A stretch of DNA of 64,000 bases, taken from positions 7,127,001 to 7,191,000 of the forward strand of contig JAWUZG010000084.1 in NCBI GenBank assembly GCA_036785705.1. The letters run 5' to 3'. The position numbers and the translations under genes were made by a program. Below, piece after piece: positions 13,401 to 25,800 of this stretch (position 1 is the first letter of the stretch; each line of letters starts with the position of its first letter). Source of the DNA: Acanthornis magna. Lineage: Eukaryota > Chordata > Aves > Passeriformes > Acanthizidae. Under the pieces are notes generated by a model, which was not told the origin of the DNA, made no database searches, and worked only from the letters and a program-made list of their open reading frames with translations.

Positions 13401-16322
13401 CAAACTCACAGTCCTATGGACACAGCTGATTCTGATATTATTGTTACCCTGAAACATTTGGTTGTCCTGATGAAATGGCATAATGCCCTGAGAAGAGTCA
13501 GGGATAAGAAAAAAAACCCCTAAATAAAATACTAGGAAAGCAGTATTTTTCCTAACAAAATTGGGGAGAAAGTCCTGAGGAGTAAAACCAGTGCTGGGAG
13601 TCTTTGCATGGGCTCACCCAACATCAGTATCACTGGGAAGAGATGAGATCTCATTAACAGGAACCCGGAAAACCCAGTACCTTTTTGTCAGCATGTTCCC
13701 TCTTCTTTTTTCGGTAAATGGGCTCCCATGCATGAGCATGTTGAAGTGGGAAATTCCCTGGATCAGAGAGCCAAAATCTAGCTTACTATTCTGTATATGT
13801 TGGTTTAAGAAGAGCAGATGGGATTTGCAAAACTGAAAAATCACTGACTGGCTTCTTCCAGCTTGCCTTTCCTCAGGACAGGATGATCTGTGGGGTCACT
13901 CCTGACACTTCAGGAAAACTAAAACACTGCTGCAGAGTCTGAGCTGCTTAGCTCAGAGGTCAGAGCGGGGCAGTGAGAGTTGGGAGTCCTGTAACTCTTT
14001 CAAGGCAAGTCACTTAAGCACCCTCCAGCCACTGTAACTGCCTGGTCTGAAATGCAACCTAAGATGTTTCTAGTGTATATGAAGTGTGTGGAGCTTGGAT
14101 GCAAACACCTCAATAAATGCACATTCTGATTATCCATCTGTACTCTGAGTTCCGAAAGACACAAAACCAGCTCTTGAGCCATCCTTCTGGCTGCCTCCTG
14201 TTGTTGTTGAAAGCTATCTCATGAAGTTGTGAATTCCATTTCTCCTCTTTTCTGATGTTTGGCATTGGAAGCAGGAAGGAGCTGTGCTTCTGCTCAACTG
14301 AATCAAAAGGGCAGGCCCCTGGTTTTAGTAATAATTTTGTATTGCCCACTGTCAGAGTGGTTTCCACGAATTAAATTCCTCGTCTTCTGAACACAGCCAA
14401 ATGTTAGCACCCACGTTTTGCAGGAAGAAGATTGGTGTCAAATTTTAACCTTTGGTTCAGATAGAAGGTGAAAACTCAGGCACTTTTAGCAGCAAGAACC
14501 ATCCTTTTTCAATCACTACAGACTTTTAGTACAAGTCAGCCTTGCTAAAGGCCTCACAAAGAGGACAGGAATTCAGTTTTTTCAGCTTTTGTGTTTTGAT
14601 GAGTAGGCTGCAAATTATCCCAAACAAGTGCTTCTGTTCTCTTCTTGGTGCAGCTGAGGTACAGCTCCACTGTTATCCACATGTGCTCACTGGATCTGGT
14701 GAAAGGAGATGCTTTTACTTGAGAAAACAATATGCATCTATGGATATTTGAGAGCAGCCCTCAGGAATTACAGTTTTTGTAGATTATAAGTTTTTTCTAT
14801 GTTTTGGTGAGAAAAAGAGAAACTGGAGAGAAGAGGGTGAATCAGAATGTGAAGATGACTGATGTCATCAGTTTTCTCCTACTGTGGGTAGCTGCTGATT
14901 TCTCAAGAACTAGTCACATCAGCAAAGCTAAGCATTCCTTAAGCTGGAAAGCACTTCTTGGATTCTTGGATTCTGCTTGCTCTCCTCAGTGAGCAGCGAG
15001 TTCCAGCAGAAAGGTGGCTTCAGGGTGTGTGACCTGTTAGAGGACATTGTGGATTGCTTGGCAGCCTTTGAGACTGCAACGCACAGCTGACTTACCAGGG
15101 GCTTGGGAATTGCACACCTAAGGCTGCAAGTTGGAAGAATGCCCTTAGGGAATCAGAGCAACTTATTACAGTGTCTTTTGTGAAATGCTGGTATTCTCAA
15201 AGATATATCCTTGCTCAGAATGAAGGTATTGTTCAAATGAACTTGTTAAGAAAGCTAAACTTGATTCCATAATCTCTATTTGTGCTGTTTATACATTATA
15301 TTTGGAAAGTTTCTGCAATGATATGCATTGTAAGGTGCTTCACTGTATCACTGTGTATGTAGAAAACTTCAGTAAAAGCTTTTTGCTTTACAGTCTTTGT
15401 ATGGAATGTTGTAAGTTTCTTAATTATTATCTCTATCTAGTAATATGAGTTTTAAAGCCGTATTGTGCCTTCAAGAGAATATTCTTCTAATGGAAACAGG
15501 TTTCTTGGGGAAGAACTATTTTATTATCCACTGATCAGATTTTGGACTTGGTTTTTTTCTTTAATTCTGTTACTTAGCAGCATCCTTTAGAGAATGCATG
15601 CTGAAACTATTGGGACAAAGCTTTGTTCTTCTTTTTTTGTGGAGTTAGTCCTATAACTTCTCTCTGAATTACTTAAATTTAGAGTGTAATGCAGTGTAAA
15701 ACAGAATCTTTCTCTTAACTGAGGTCACCCAAGTCCTTGAGAGCAAAGACCTCTGAAAGGCCTGTGGATCTGCAGCCATGGTCTTGCACAGTGGAAGTGA
15801 GTGGGAGTTTTGTAACTGAATTTGGGGGTTTTGAGATCGAGCCTTGATTGCTTGATCTTGTTACTTTACTGGGAACCAGGGGTTTAAAAGAATGGCTCAT
15901 ATCTCTTAAGAAGAAATGTTTTGCAACTCCTTCAGGTTATGCAAACCATGATTTTCCCCTTTTCCTCCTTTCCTGATGAATCACCACACCTTTCCTGACA
16001 GTGGAAATAACTGAAAAGATATTTCTTAGAGTGTAAGGAGATAAAGGACTATGTCTATGATATTTTCTGTGAAGTATGTCAAAGGCAGAGAGAGGTGTCT
16101 ATGATTCCCTGATTGTCAGCATATCCTTCACCTCTGCTGTCCCATTTTACTGACCTTACTTCAGTCATTTTGTATTTTATTCTTGCTATTGTCAGTACTG
16201 ATTAGACTCTAATAAATGAGTTGTAACATGCTAAAGCATTCCACATAGCCTCTTCTATCCTTATTGCATAGATGAACCCTGACAATGGATTTAGCCAACC
16301 TGCAGCTTCTATGGCTGCAGTG

Positions 16323-16395
16323 GAGACTGTAGTCTCTGGGTGTAAAATACACTTCCAGTAGAGGCTGTAATCTTTAGATGTAAAATAGACTTCCA
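16323..16395 (+). repeat. degenerate 38-bp tandem duplication
   Basis: Copy one (gagactgtagtctctgggtg... at 16323) and copy two (gaggctgtaatctttagatg... at 16361) align over 35 bases with 6 mismatches and no gap. Both end in acttcca. The divergence suggests an old local duplication. Confidence 0.8.
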
Positions 16396-17627
16396 CTGGG
16401 TGATGCCTGTTTCCTTGGGAGAAATGCCAGTGCAGCTCTGGGGCAGGCATGGATGACATAAAAAAATTGGGAGGATGTGATTGCAAATCTAAGCTAAGGG
16501 AGTGTTACGAATAATATAAAAATTTGGCTTTGTGGCACTAATCTGAAGAGCTTGAGATGAGACAGGCTGAAATAATGAAGAATCAGGGCACCCCACCAAG
16601 TCTGAGGAGGCTGATTTAAGTTTCAACTACAGGCACTATAAAGGTATGTCAGCCAAGGTAATTCCAGGTAATCCTCTACAAACTCTGTTCTGTGACAGCC
16701 AGCCAAAACCACTCATCATCTGTCACCTGCTTTTGATCTTCTGAGATCTCTTAAGACACCTGTTTGCAGCTCATAGAATGGCAGGAAATTCAACTTCTAG
16801 GATGCAAAGAGCGTATTCTGACATGCATCCTTTCTCGCCTGACATGAGGAAGCTTTAGCCAGTTGTTGTAGGAGTATTTGCCATTATCTTTGACATGAGA
16901 TCTCTTTTCCTATGGGCATATTTATCTTTCAAAATAATAAAGAAATAAAAGTCACCAAGCAGTGCAACTTCTGTGACAAATATGTCACAGGCCTATGAAA
17001 AAGAGGTGAGTTCCCTTTTGTGATTATTTGATTATTGTCTTTTTCTGACCAGAACTTTACTCTTTTGTGATATTTTTGAGCTTTGATTGTGAAGTATCCA
17101 CTATAGGAAAGTGGGATGAAGTCTGATGATTTGGTTTGGGGTTGCGTTTGGAGGAGAAGAAAATATTTCCTATGTCAAAGTAAATTTTTCAGAAATCACC
17201 CCAGTGCTCTGGATTTTTTGGATTAATGCACAGAATTTGGCACCTCTACTGTAGTTATTGGCTGGCTATCGGGAATAAAACAGTATAGCAGCGGAGATCT
17301 TCTGAATCTCTTCTCCCTTTGCTGTAGTGCAGACATTTACTCCCTTAATTTCTTTTGGTCAAGCAGTTCTTTCATTAGGATCCTGTCTGTGTACAGGACA
17401 GTTGATAAAAAACAGCTTATTGTCCACAGTCTTCACAGAGCATACACTGAATTGCATATGTAAGGCATTACTTATGGGTCTTCCCTCTTTTTTCTGTACT
17501 GTTTGGAACAGAAAGGAGTTAATGTTAAAGGAGTTGTCATTATTTCTGCTATGGCTTGTATGGATAGATTTTGGCAGGGCGGCAAACCCCTTTTTTGACA
17601 TGGTTTTGGCTTAATTTCCTTACTGCT

Positions 17628-17646
17628 GGCTCATCACTGATGAGCC
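17628..17646. repeat. 9-bp inverted repeat with 1-base spacer
   Basis: GGCTCATCA-C-TGATGAGCC forms a near-perfect palindrome. It could be a dimeric factor site or simply chance, since such palindromes are expected occasionally in 64 kb. Confidence 0.5.
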
Positions 17647-18215
17647 AAATGATTAATGTGTTGTTTAGTTTCCTTGTGTCTTTTTGTTCTTAAAAGACTT
17701 TGCAACAATGTACAAAACCCCAGTAACAATAGTTGATTTTGCAAACCATGGCAAGAATTGGTTCCAAGGGTTTTTTCCAGGGTAACACTGAGATCTTTCT
17801 ATGTAGTTTATATTCTTCAACACATAGTGTGGCAGATTAATGTGTTTTCTCGGTGTGTAATAGTCTTTTGATTAGAAATTACTTCTGTTTGATAAGGGGA
17901 ATTTAATCTGTTGGCCGCAGGATCAGACCAAAAACAAACCAGGTCTACTCATCTGGAGGTATAGATGCTTTCAAGGCAGTGGCTTGCTATGAGAATCTCA
18001 GCTGGCTTTAAGCTGAGGAAACTTGGAAAAGCTGGGGGTCAAACAGAGGTGAGAAAACTTGTTTTGGATGTGCAAAGTGTCCTGCTCTTGGCCCATCACT
18101 GACACCAGTTAAATGCTGCCCCCTCCCACCCTTGACTCCGTGGCTGAATAGTTCTTGGTGTCTTGTAACTCCAGTTTCCCCAAGGATTTGATTTTTTATT
18201 TCTTTCTGTTTCCAG

Positions 18216-19430
18216 GTGCCAGTCAGCCACTCCGCCACCCCTGCTGTGCCCGCGAAGAAGCCCTGCCTACCCCCTCAGCGACAGCGAGGACTCTTCCCGC
18301 TCTGCTGGGCTCTCCAAAGTCTCCAGCTCCAGGCTGTGCCTCAAGGACTGGAACAGCCGCACGTCCACGCTGCGAAGCACCTCCACGAGCCCATCGGACA
18401 CTGACTCCCCGAGCCACCCGCTCAAAGCCATCAGTGTGGGCGCTTTGGATAAAAGGCTCTCCGTGTTCAAGGCTGACCAAAAAGAGAGTCCAAATGAGGC
18501 TCAAGATGGGGAAGCAATAGGGAGTCATCCGCGCACCCGGAGCACTCTGTCCTTGGGTACGGCCACCAAACTGAGGACCCTCTCCATCAGCAGGGTGAGC
18601 GTCCGCTCACAGGCGCTGGACATCAGGCAGAAGATCACACAATGGGAATGCCGCCGGGAGGTGTCCCCCAGGACCAGTGTGTGTTTGGACAAGAGGGATG
18701 CTGGGGAGAGGTCGGGCAGTGAGAGCTGCCCCAGTGTGGTGACCTCTCCCTGCAGCGACAAGACATTTGACTTCAAAGGGCTCAGAAGAATGAGCCGAAC
18801 ATTTTCCGAGTGCTCTTACCCGGAAACAGAGGAGGAGGAGCTGCTGGACAGGGATTCCTGCCATCGGTTTGAAAAGAGACCAGGCAGGAGCGAACCTCCT
18901 TCTTCAACTTTCCTTAAGAGCCATATGAGGAAAGAGTCCTCTGCCGTGCTCAACAGAATCCAGAAGATCGAGCAGGCACTGAAGGAACAGTCAGGCAGAG
19001 GCCTCCCCCAGTTACCAAGCAGCTGCTACAGTGTTGACAAAGGGAGGAAAAAGTCTGGGACTCTGAGTACTGTGGAGGGACCAAGTGAAACCCCAAGCGA
19101 TAGCAAAGGAGGGAGTGTTATTTTGGGGAGTGAACCAGAAACACCTCCTGAGGCTGAGAAAAGCAGTAAAACAAAACAGGGAGTAACTGTGAACTCAGCT
19201 GGTCCCAAACTGCTCTTGGAAAGCCCGGCTAACGGCGCCGTGAATCCTGTCCCCAAGCCCAAACGCACCTTTGAGTACGAGGCAGACAAGTCCCACAAAA
19301 GCAAACCAAGCAATGGCCTACCTCCATCTCCCACATCTGCTGCTCCTCCTCCCCTCCCGTCCACTCCTGCACCCCCCGTGACCAGAAGGCAGAAGAAAGA
19401 GTCGCGCTTTCACAGAAAATCCCAGAATAG
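18216..19430 (+). CDS. DENND2B: DENND2B (ST5) large N-terminal exon, internal coding exon 1 of 12 in window
   Basis: This exon encodes most of the disordered N-terminal half of DENND2B, a DENN-domain guanine nucleotide exchange factor reported to act on RAB13 at actin-rich plasma membrane. The acceptor is tttctgtttccag|g and the donor ag|gtaaaa. The exon opens with the last base of a split codon, then 404 codons, and ends with two bases of an Arg codon. Recognisable family segments are YPLSDSED (18268), RQKITQWECRRE (18625), FDFKGLRRMSRTFSECSYPE (18766), the predicted helix RIQKIEQALKEQ, LPQLPSSCYSVD, KPKRTFEYEADK, and a proline-rich stretch (19318-19380, PPPLPSTPAPP) that suits SH3 binding. 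In human ST5 the N-terminal region is reported to bind ABL via SH3. A shift of the acceptor to the AG at 18221-18222 would change frame, and phase supports 18216. The assignment to DENND2B rather than DENND2A/C rests on remembered similarity to human ST5 along the whole exon. Confidence 0.96.
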
Positions 19431-22400
19431 GTAAAAGTCAAGGAAATGTGCTCAGTTCTCCGAATAAATAAATAAATGGGCTGTATTTTTGTAGTAGCAA
19501 TATTTTAAATTCTCCCTCTAATGCAGTGCTTTTGACATAAGAAAAACTAGGAACTGCATGCAAGACAAGTGTTTTTTTCTTTTCTGCTCTGATGGGATGC
19601 ACTGGTACAATACTTTTTCATGCCTTCAGTTTTGAAGTTTTACAATTTGCAGTCCTTGATCCCTGAAAAAGGCTCTAGGTTAGGTGTGTTTAAGGTTATC
19701 TGGTTCATTTCGGCACAAATACCCTGAATTGTGATTTTTAATGGACAAATAGTTTATTATTGTCTGGTAGCGGGACCATAGCTCACAGCCTTTTCTTCCT
19801 GCAAAATGTACCTGCAGAGGTCTTCTGTTTCCAAGGCTCATTACTATAGCAGTTGCGTCAGTTTTATGCAGTATAGGTGATTTATTTAATTCAATGCTTA
19901 GGAATATTATCCTAAGTTACTATCAACAGCTGTGGAAGATTAATGCTGAGAAACTGTTCTATCACAGAAAATCCTTTATGTCCTTCTTGAGTTAATGATG
20001 GGGACAGTGGTATATGGCTACATTTCCCCAGCAATCTGTGGAGCTTGGCTTGTTTAAGTCACGATTCCTCCTGAGTTTTAGACATGGTAAAACCCATTCT
20101 GGTCATTGCTTAGAAAATTGTAGGCATAGTTGTTGCTAAGCATTCAAATTATAGCATTTTAACAAGTTCACCTCCCTGTGCATGTGTATGATACACACCC
20201 TCCCTCGATGTTTAGTGATGAGATTTGCAAGGAACTGCTAAACAGCATCTCAGATGCACACTATCTCTTCTGTATCTGGTGCTTGATGTTGGCTCAATTA
20301 TTTCAAGTTTGTGTCAGCACAACCTGACCTGAATTATGCTGGGGCAGGAAAAGGAGAAGAGGAGCCTTCAGATTCTAACCTTTCCTCTCGGAAGACACCT
20401 GCTTCTGAAAGATAAAACAGCCCTCCTGTTTCTCCCAGAAAGGCGTGGGGGGGATGTGGAAAGTCAAGTTCTGATTAGCAGTGCTTATCTTTGACTCCTG
20501 GCAATAATCTCAGAGGAAGTAAATCTAGTTTTTAACATGAATTTGTGAAGTAAAGCTGCCCTCATTTCGTTCAGCACAGCATTTGCAATGTGCAGAAGAC
20601 AATAATTTTTAAATGTTCTGGTGTAAATGACAGCTGTTACTGGAAAATTAAGGGGCAAGTAATCTATGAACCACAGTATTTTATCACTAGGAGTTTTTGA
20701 GATTGTTTTGAAGCTACTTTCAAGAAGAGGTACAGTTCTGCTTGCACCTGCTGTTCTGCAGGTTCAGTCTCCTGTCATAGCGGAGTTAGACAGCGGTTCA
20801 GCAAAGGAGCTTCAGGCCTGGGTTAGAGCTAGGAGATGTGAGCACCCCCAAAAGCATTATTTATCAATATAAATTGTGATTAGAAGAGTGTAAATTGTAG
20901 GATTAACAGGGTTTTCATGTGTATCTGATGATTCTTGCAAATCAGCTTGACATTTTACTGGGTAGGTATCCATTCATTTGTAACAAATTTACCCACTGTG
21001 GTTTAATGATTACTTTTGTTAATCATGATCTGAAGTTCAAATCAAGCTCCCAAAAATCTAAGGTTTGCTGGCTGACTTCAATGCTGGGTGGAAATCCTAC
21101 ATAAAACCCTGATTTTATTGTCTTTGCTACTGTCCTTCCTTCATTTACAGACAGTACAACTCCGGGATTTACAGAGAACTTAAGACCATGCATGTAATCT
21201 AAGAATGACAGTATATGGTTGACAGTAATTATTGAAATATCAGTATCTAAACTTCTCTTTTTGAGAACAGACATAACTCATTGTGTCTACAGCTTGTAGC
21301 TGTGTGTTTCAGATGGAACATACATGTGGTTTTGCACTCGCTGGAAAATCATGAGAATGAACTGAGGGTATTTATTTTCCCAATATTTTGGTTGAAAGCA
21401 CTGATTTTATTTTTGGTGGCTAATTCAACATTCTAGTAATATGTAGGAAGTCTCTCATGTCTGCCTGCTAGAAGAGATACAGTCTATTTTCAGAGGATCT
21501 GGTGCCAACAGTAGTTTTAACATTTTAGATTGGTGTGAGCTGCGTGTTCCCTAGCAGTTGGAAATCCTCTGGCACACACAGAGCGCAGGAGAGGAGTGTC
21601 ACAGGATAGGCTCGGGACACATGGACCACAGCTGAGTGTCAGTCCCCACAGCCATTCCTGTGACCCTATACAGTGTCACCACATCATAGTGTTGCCTTGA
21701 AATCTATAGGAGCTGGATATTTAACTACTTTAGAAAGTCTCATTTCATACACAGGTATGTCTTCAGTGTGTCAGCATCGTTTATAACTGTGAGTAGCTGT
21801 GGAGGAGCAGCTGTCTGGATCTCAAATGCACAGATTGTTCCTGCCACAATCCTGATGCACATAACTTGGATCTGGATATTCTGAAATTAGGGAAAGGAGA
21901 GAGTGAAGGCTAAGCCTGATCCAGACCCATAAGTCTGCTCCAGGAGACAAACAGGAAATGCTCTAATGAAATGCAGTGTTCTGTACAATAGTCACTGTGT
22001 TACCTGCAGGGATGCTCGAGCCAATTCACAGGCCAAAGTGTCTCATCAGACTGTCACTGCCATATGGATATGCTGTAATATGTGCTTCATTCCAGCTAGA
22101 AGAAGAGGAACGGGGGCTGATGGCAGGATGATTTATTGTTTATCTAGTTTGGGGCTCAGTGAGTGAAGTATGGAGACCAGCACAGTCCCTGCAAGCCTTG
22201 CAGCACCACAGGATTTACGCTCTGACCTGAGCTCCTTTTTTCACCATTCCATCCTTGTCAGTAAATCAATCCAGTGAATGTCAGCCCCTGTACTGCTATC
22301 ACTGCAAACTGTGAGCCTCCCAGCTTCAGTGTACATACTGCCTCAGAGAACAAGTACTGGGTAAACTGGAGAGTGGGGAGAACTTGGGCTCTTCTCCCTT

Positions 22401-23159
22401 TAGAACTGCTCAGCAGCAGTGGGACAGGTATGGGTGGGAGGCGTTGAATCACCCTGCATGGGAGGCAAACTGTGTGGGTTCATCTGACCCAACTGGTCCT
22501 CACCTTCCTGCTGCAAAGGCCAAACCTTCAGCCCCTGAGCCATCCTCAGGTCACTCATCCACCCTAGAGAGCACTAATTTCCTCAATGCTTTCTCCTTTG
22601 TTGCCAGTGCTTGGCACAGGGTGTGCAAGGGAAATGGGTGACTTTCACACGAGTCTGCCTTTGGCATTTGACCTCTGTGCAGGAACATATCTGAAGGTTC
22701 AAATAATGAGTAGTGTCAAACTAAGGACTACATCTCCCAGAGCAACCAGTGCAGGAATGCTTTTCAGAGATGTGATTCTTGACGAGGGAGAGCCACATGT
22801 TTCTGGGGCCTCTGGAAAGAGCAAAGTGATTTCTAATCTGAGGACTGTGCTGCTAACTTACTCTGTAAACCTGGGAAAATATCACATACTTTCTTGGTAT
22901 TCTCTTCCTGTCTGCATAATGGGGATAACAATATTCCCAGCATCATAAAAGTGTCATAGATGGTTATACCAGAGACTGCAGTGAGCACAGGACTTAGGGT
23001 CTGCTAAAAGTTAGTCCTTAATCATGATGGTTTCTGCTTTGTTTTGTTTTTTTTAAATTATGGCTCATTTTATATATATTTCTTAACATGCAAATACTCA
23101 TCTAAATGTTTGAATAATTTTGCATTCTAGTTACTAATTATTATTGTCTTAAACTTTAG
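19431..23159 (+). other. DENND2B intron between exons 1 and 2
   Basis: The intron has a gtaaaa donor and an aaactttag acceptor. Three overlapping AATAAA signals sit 33-46 bases behind the donor (listed separately). The remainder is AT-rich with no recognised gene or intact repeat. Confidence 0.8.
19463..19476 (+). terminator. tandem AATAAA signals, candidate intronic polyadenylation site
   Basis: AATAAA occurs at 19463, 19467 and 19471. A U/GU-rich stretch (tgtatttttgtagtag) follows within 20 bases and could serve as the downstream element. The reading frame of the large exon meets TAA at 19432 if the donor is not used. Use of this site would therefore give a complete mRNA for a DENN-less protein ending ...KSQNR. 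Whether it is used cannot be seen from sequence. Confidence 0.45.
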
Positions 23160-23296
23160 AAAATCCTTTGAGTTTGAGGATGCCTCAAGTCTGCAATCCC
23201 TGTATCCTCCCTCCCCGACTGAAAATGGAACTGAGAGCCAGCACAAATTTGGATCCAAGAGCACTTTAGAAGAAAATGCCTATGAAGACATTGTAG
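23160..23296 (+). CDS. DENND2B: DENND2B coding exon 2 in window
   Basis: The first base completes the Arg codon left open at 19430. Forty-five codons follow, and the exon ends on the first base of a Gly codon. It has an aaactttag acceptor and a gtaaga donor. The peptide runs from KSFEFEDASSLQSLYPPSP to STLEENAYEDIV, matching ST5 almost residue for residue. The acidic, tyrosine-containing NAYEDIV motif recurs as NPYEDVE in the next exon, so exons 2 and 3 carry a paired Y-E-D motif. The region lies before the DENN module and is probably disordered. No catalytic function is visible. Confidence 0.95.
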
Positions 23297-24099
23297 GTAA
23301 GAAGCTGCTGCAGAACACAGGCTCACAGCAGGATGTTGAGTGGCTGTGGGCAGGCCATGTAGTGCTGAACACATGCCCTGTGCAGGAACATTCAGTGCTG
23401 TCAGTGAAGGGAGATTAAATGGAGGCTAAATGGGTTTGATCCTTCAGTGCAAATGCAGCTCTCAGGCTGCATGCAGGAAGTCTTGATTCTTTCAGACTTC
23501 ACTGGGTAGTATTGGAAACAGACTGTTTGGTCAGCTTTTTGCCAATGCCTTTCAAGAACCAAATCGTTCTTTTTATCAAAGCCTTGGCTTGAAGCCTTGA
23601 GTGGTGTAAAAATGTAAAGAACAGAACCCGAGACAGTGTTTACAGGACTATCCAATAGCAAGATTAACCTCAGAGGCCTTGTGTGGTCAGCCTGAGCTTT
23701 TCGGGACTCCGGTGTGGACTGCCCCAAAGCAGTTGTTTGTAGCACTGTTCCTGCTCTCCTCCAAGTCCCAGTTGCTGCTTAAACAAGAATTAATTTCCTT
23801 TAGCTATACAGCCATGGGGAATGCACAACAAAAAACACTGTTTTGATTATGCTTCATAAGAAAAACATGTTTCTTTTGGTCTTAGAAGGAAATGTATGGC
23901 CTATGCATACATTCTTTTAACTTCAAAAAAAGTTGTTATAATTACTGAAAATTGGGCAGCCCTTCAGAGCACTGATTTTGCACACAAGTGATGAATATCT
24001 GCATTGGTTTTTAACTCTTTCAGAGTTATATTATTACAACAGATACAAAGGGGACTTCATTTACTTTGGACAATGAATCTTTATATACTGAAAGCTGGA

Positions 24100-24290
24100 G
24101 GTCTACCAAGATAGTCCAGGACCCTACAGCACACATCCTCTGAGGAGACACTGACAAGCTGGGCTTGTTTAGTCTGGTAAAAAGGCACTCTAATAGTGCT
24201 TACAAATGTTTGAGAGGCAAACAAAGACAACAGAACAAAGCTGTTCTTGATCGTATCAGTTGATATAGCAAAGAACAGTGGCCACAAATA
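24100..24290 (+). mobile_element. CR1 LINE remnant, plus strand
   Basis: The order 'ctaccaagatagtcc', 'ctctgaggagacactgacaagctgggcttgttt', 'agtctggtaaaaaggc' and 'cagaacaaagctgttcttga...gtggccacaaa' corresponds to the distal end of the CR1 reverse transcriptase frame (LSLFSL-like, then the R-G-N-x-H-K-like end). It is heavily diverged, with frame breaks. It lies about 1.1 kb from an oppositely oriented CR1 remnant. It is a dead fossil with no expected product. Confidence 0.7.
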
Positions 24291-25404
24291 GCAGCCTGGG
24301 GCTCTTTGTCAGGCTCAAATTCTGTCTCTGGCTTGTCAGCCTCAGTGTAAACAGGACCTTACTCTTTCAATTATCAGCTGTACTCTTCCTCTATGGCATT
24401 AAAAAAAATCCTTTCAGAATGGAAATTTTCAGCTCCTGCTAAGTTCTGTTAATCAAAATGAAAACTTTTGTAAAAACCGAAGTCTTTTTCTGTGTAGAGC
24501 ATCCTTACATAATCATCAGCCTTTTCCATGACAGACCCCCATGCTATTCACACTTGAAAATGTATTGTGTGTTAGTTACAGTGCTCATCTTTACTCAGGA
24601 CTTGTCAATATGCCGCCAGAATTTAGGTCATAATGCTTCTTTTCCTTGTCTGGTTTGTTAAATATCAAAATAAAATGTGCAGGACTGGTAAGAAGCTTTC
24701 TTCAAATAAGAAGGAATCTTGGATTCAGTAAAACAAAAATCATGGGAACTATAAATCAGCTCCTTGCAGACTATAATTTGGGCATTTTGGCAGGGCAATG
24801 GGAAGAGAATGCAAAATTTCAGATCTATGGACAAACACAGAACTTCATTGTTTTGTGCTGCTTTTTAATAACCTCTTTCCAAGCACTTCATTCAATACAG
24901 GCAGTGTGGAGGGAATACCAAATCAGTATAATTCTTATAAACTGTCAAGCATGATTAAAGACAAGCCAAAGTGGTTTGATCTCCAGCTTTAAAGAAACTA
25001 TCGTAGGTTTGTGTATCACATCTGCATAATTTATACCAGTGGTGCTAGACCCCAGTCTCTAAGTAGCACTTTTGTGCTCATGCAAACCAGGTGTCTGCAA
25101 GAGTGAGTTTATTTTATAGATCTACATCTGCTTCAAAGCTGTAAAGGGCTCTGTCACTGTACTTTCAGTTTTCTTTGCAAACACTTGCCCTAGAGGTGCC
25201 AGGGGGTCTTGTTGAATCTCTTTGTCTCCCTAAAACTTGTAGGCAGTTAAAATATTGTTGCTGTAGTTATAAACTTAATAAAATGAGTCATGTACCCCAT
25301 CCCTTAGAATTAATATTTGTAATGCAAGGAAGTGTTACAATATAAGAAAAAAAGCTGTGAATCACGAACAATGCTCTAAGCATTCTAGTGTGAGACTGAA
25401 ACAT

Positions 25405-25800
25405 AAAAAATTCATGTTGGAAGGGACTGTGGAGTCAGCTGGCCCCACCTCTGCTCAAATCAGGGCTAATTTCAACATTAGATGAGGTTGCTTAGGGCTA
25501 CATCTGATTGAGTTTTCAAAATACCATGGGAGGATGGCTTCGCTGCTTCTCTGTGCAGCCTTTTCCATGGCTTAGCTTTCATTGTGAAGAATGTTTTCTT
25601 GATGTCGCTGTGAATAAATTTTTCTTTCTATCCAGTCTGAATTCTCCTTGTTGCTCTTCGTGACTGTTCTTCATCCCTTCACCTCCAAGAGGTGCCTGAT
25701 GCTGCCTTTTCCATTGGCCTTTCTAAGTAGTGGAATGCAGCAATTGGGTTATCCCCCAGCCTTTCCCAGGCTAAACAGCTTCTAAGCATGCAATTGCTAG
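25405..25800 (-). mobile_element. CR1 LINE 3'-end remnant, minus strand
   Basis: Read on the plus strand, 'ttggaagggactgtggagtc...ggccccacctctgctc', 'gaggttgcttagggctac', 'tgaagaatgttttcttgatg', 'tctgaattctccttgttgc' and 'cagcctttcccaggctaaacag' follow, in order, the complement of a CR1 3' end. The sequence is highly diverged and looks older than the CR1 at 43550. Limits are approximate, and similarity fades beyond 25800. Confidence 0.8.

Larger units (their letters stand above)
7823..18215 (+). other. upstream non-coding sequence, probably DENND2B intron
   Basis: I see no exon or full mobile element. Items of note are an A15 run at 8101-8115, a degenerate 38-base tandem duplication at 16323-16395, and a 9-base inverted repeat at 17628-17646. 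The last 30 bases before 18216 form the polypyrimidine tract and acceptor of the large DENND2B exon. Open frames here are short and unrecognised. Confidence 0.6.

Noticed and set aside
18223..18528. Antisense frame over the large exon
   Set aside because: It is a shadow of the GC-rich coding exon on the plus strand, whose phase and similarity are decisive.
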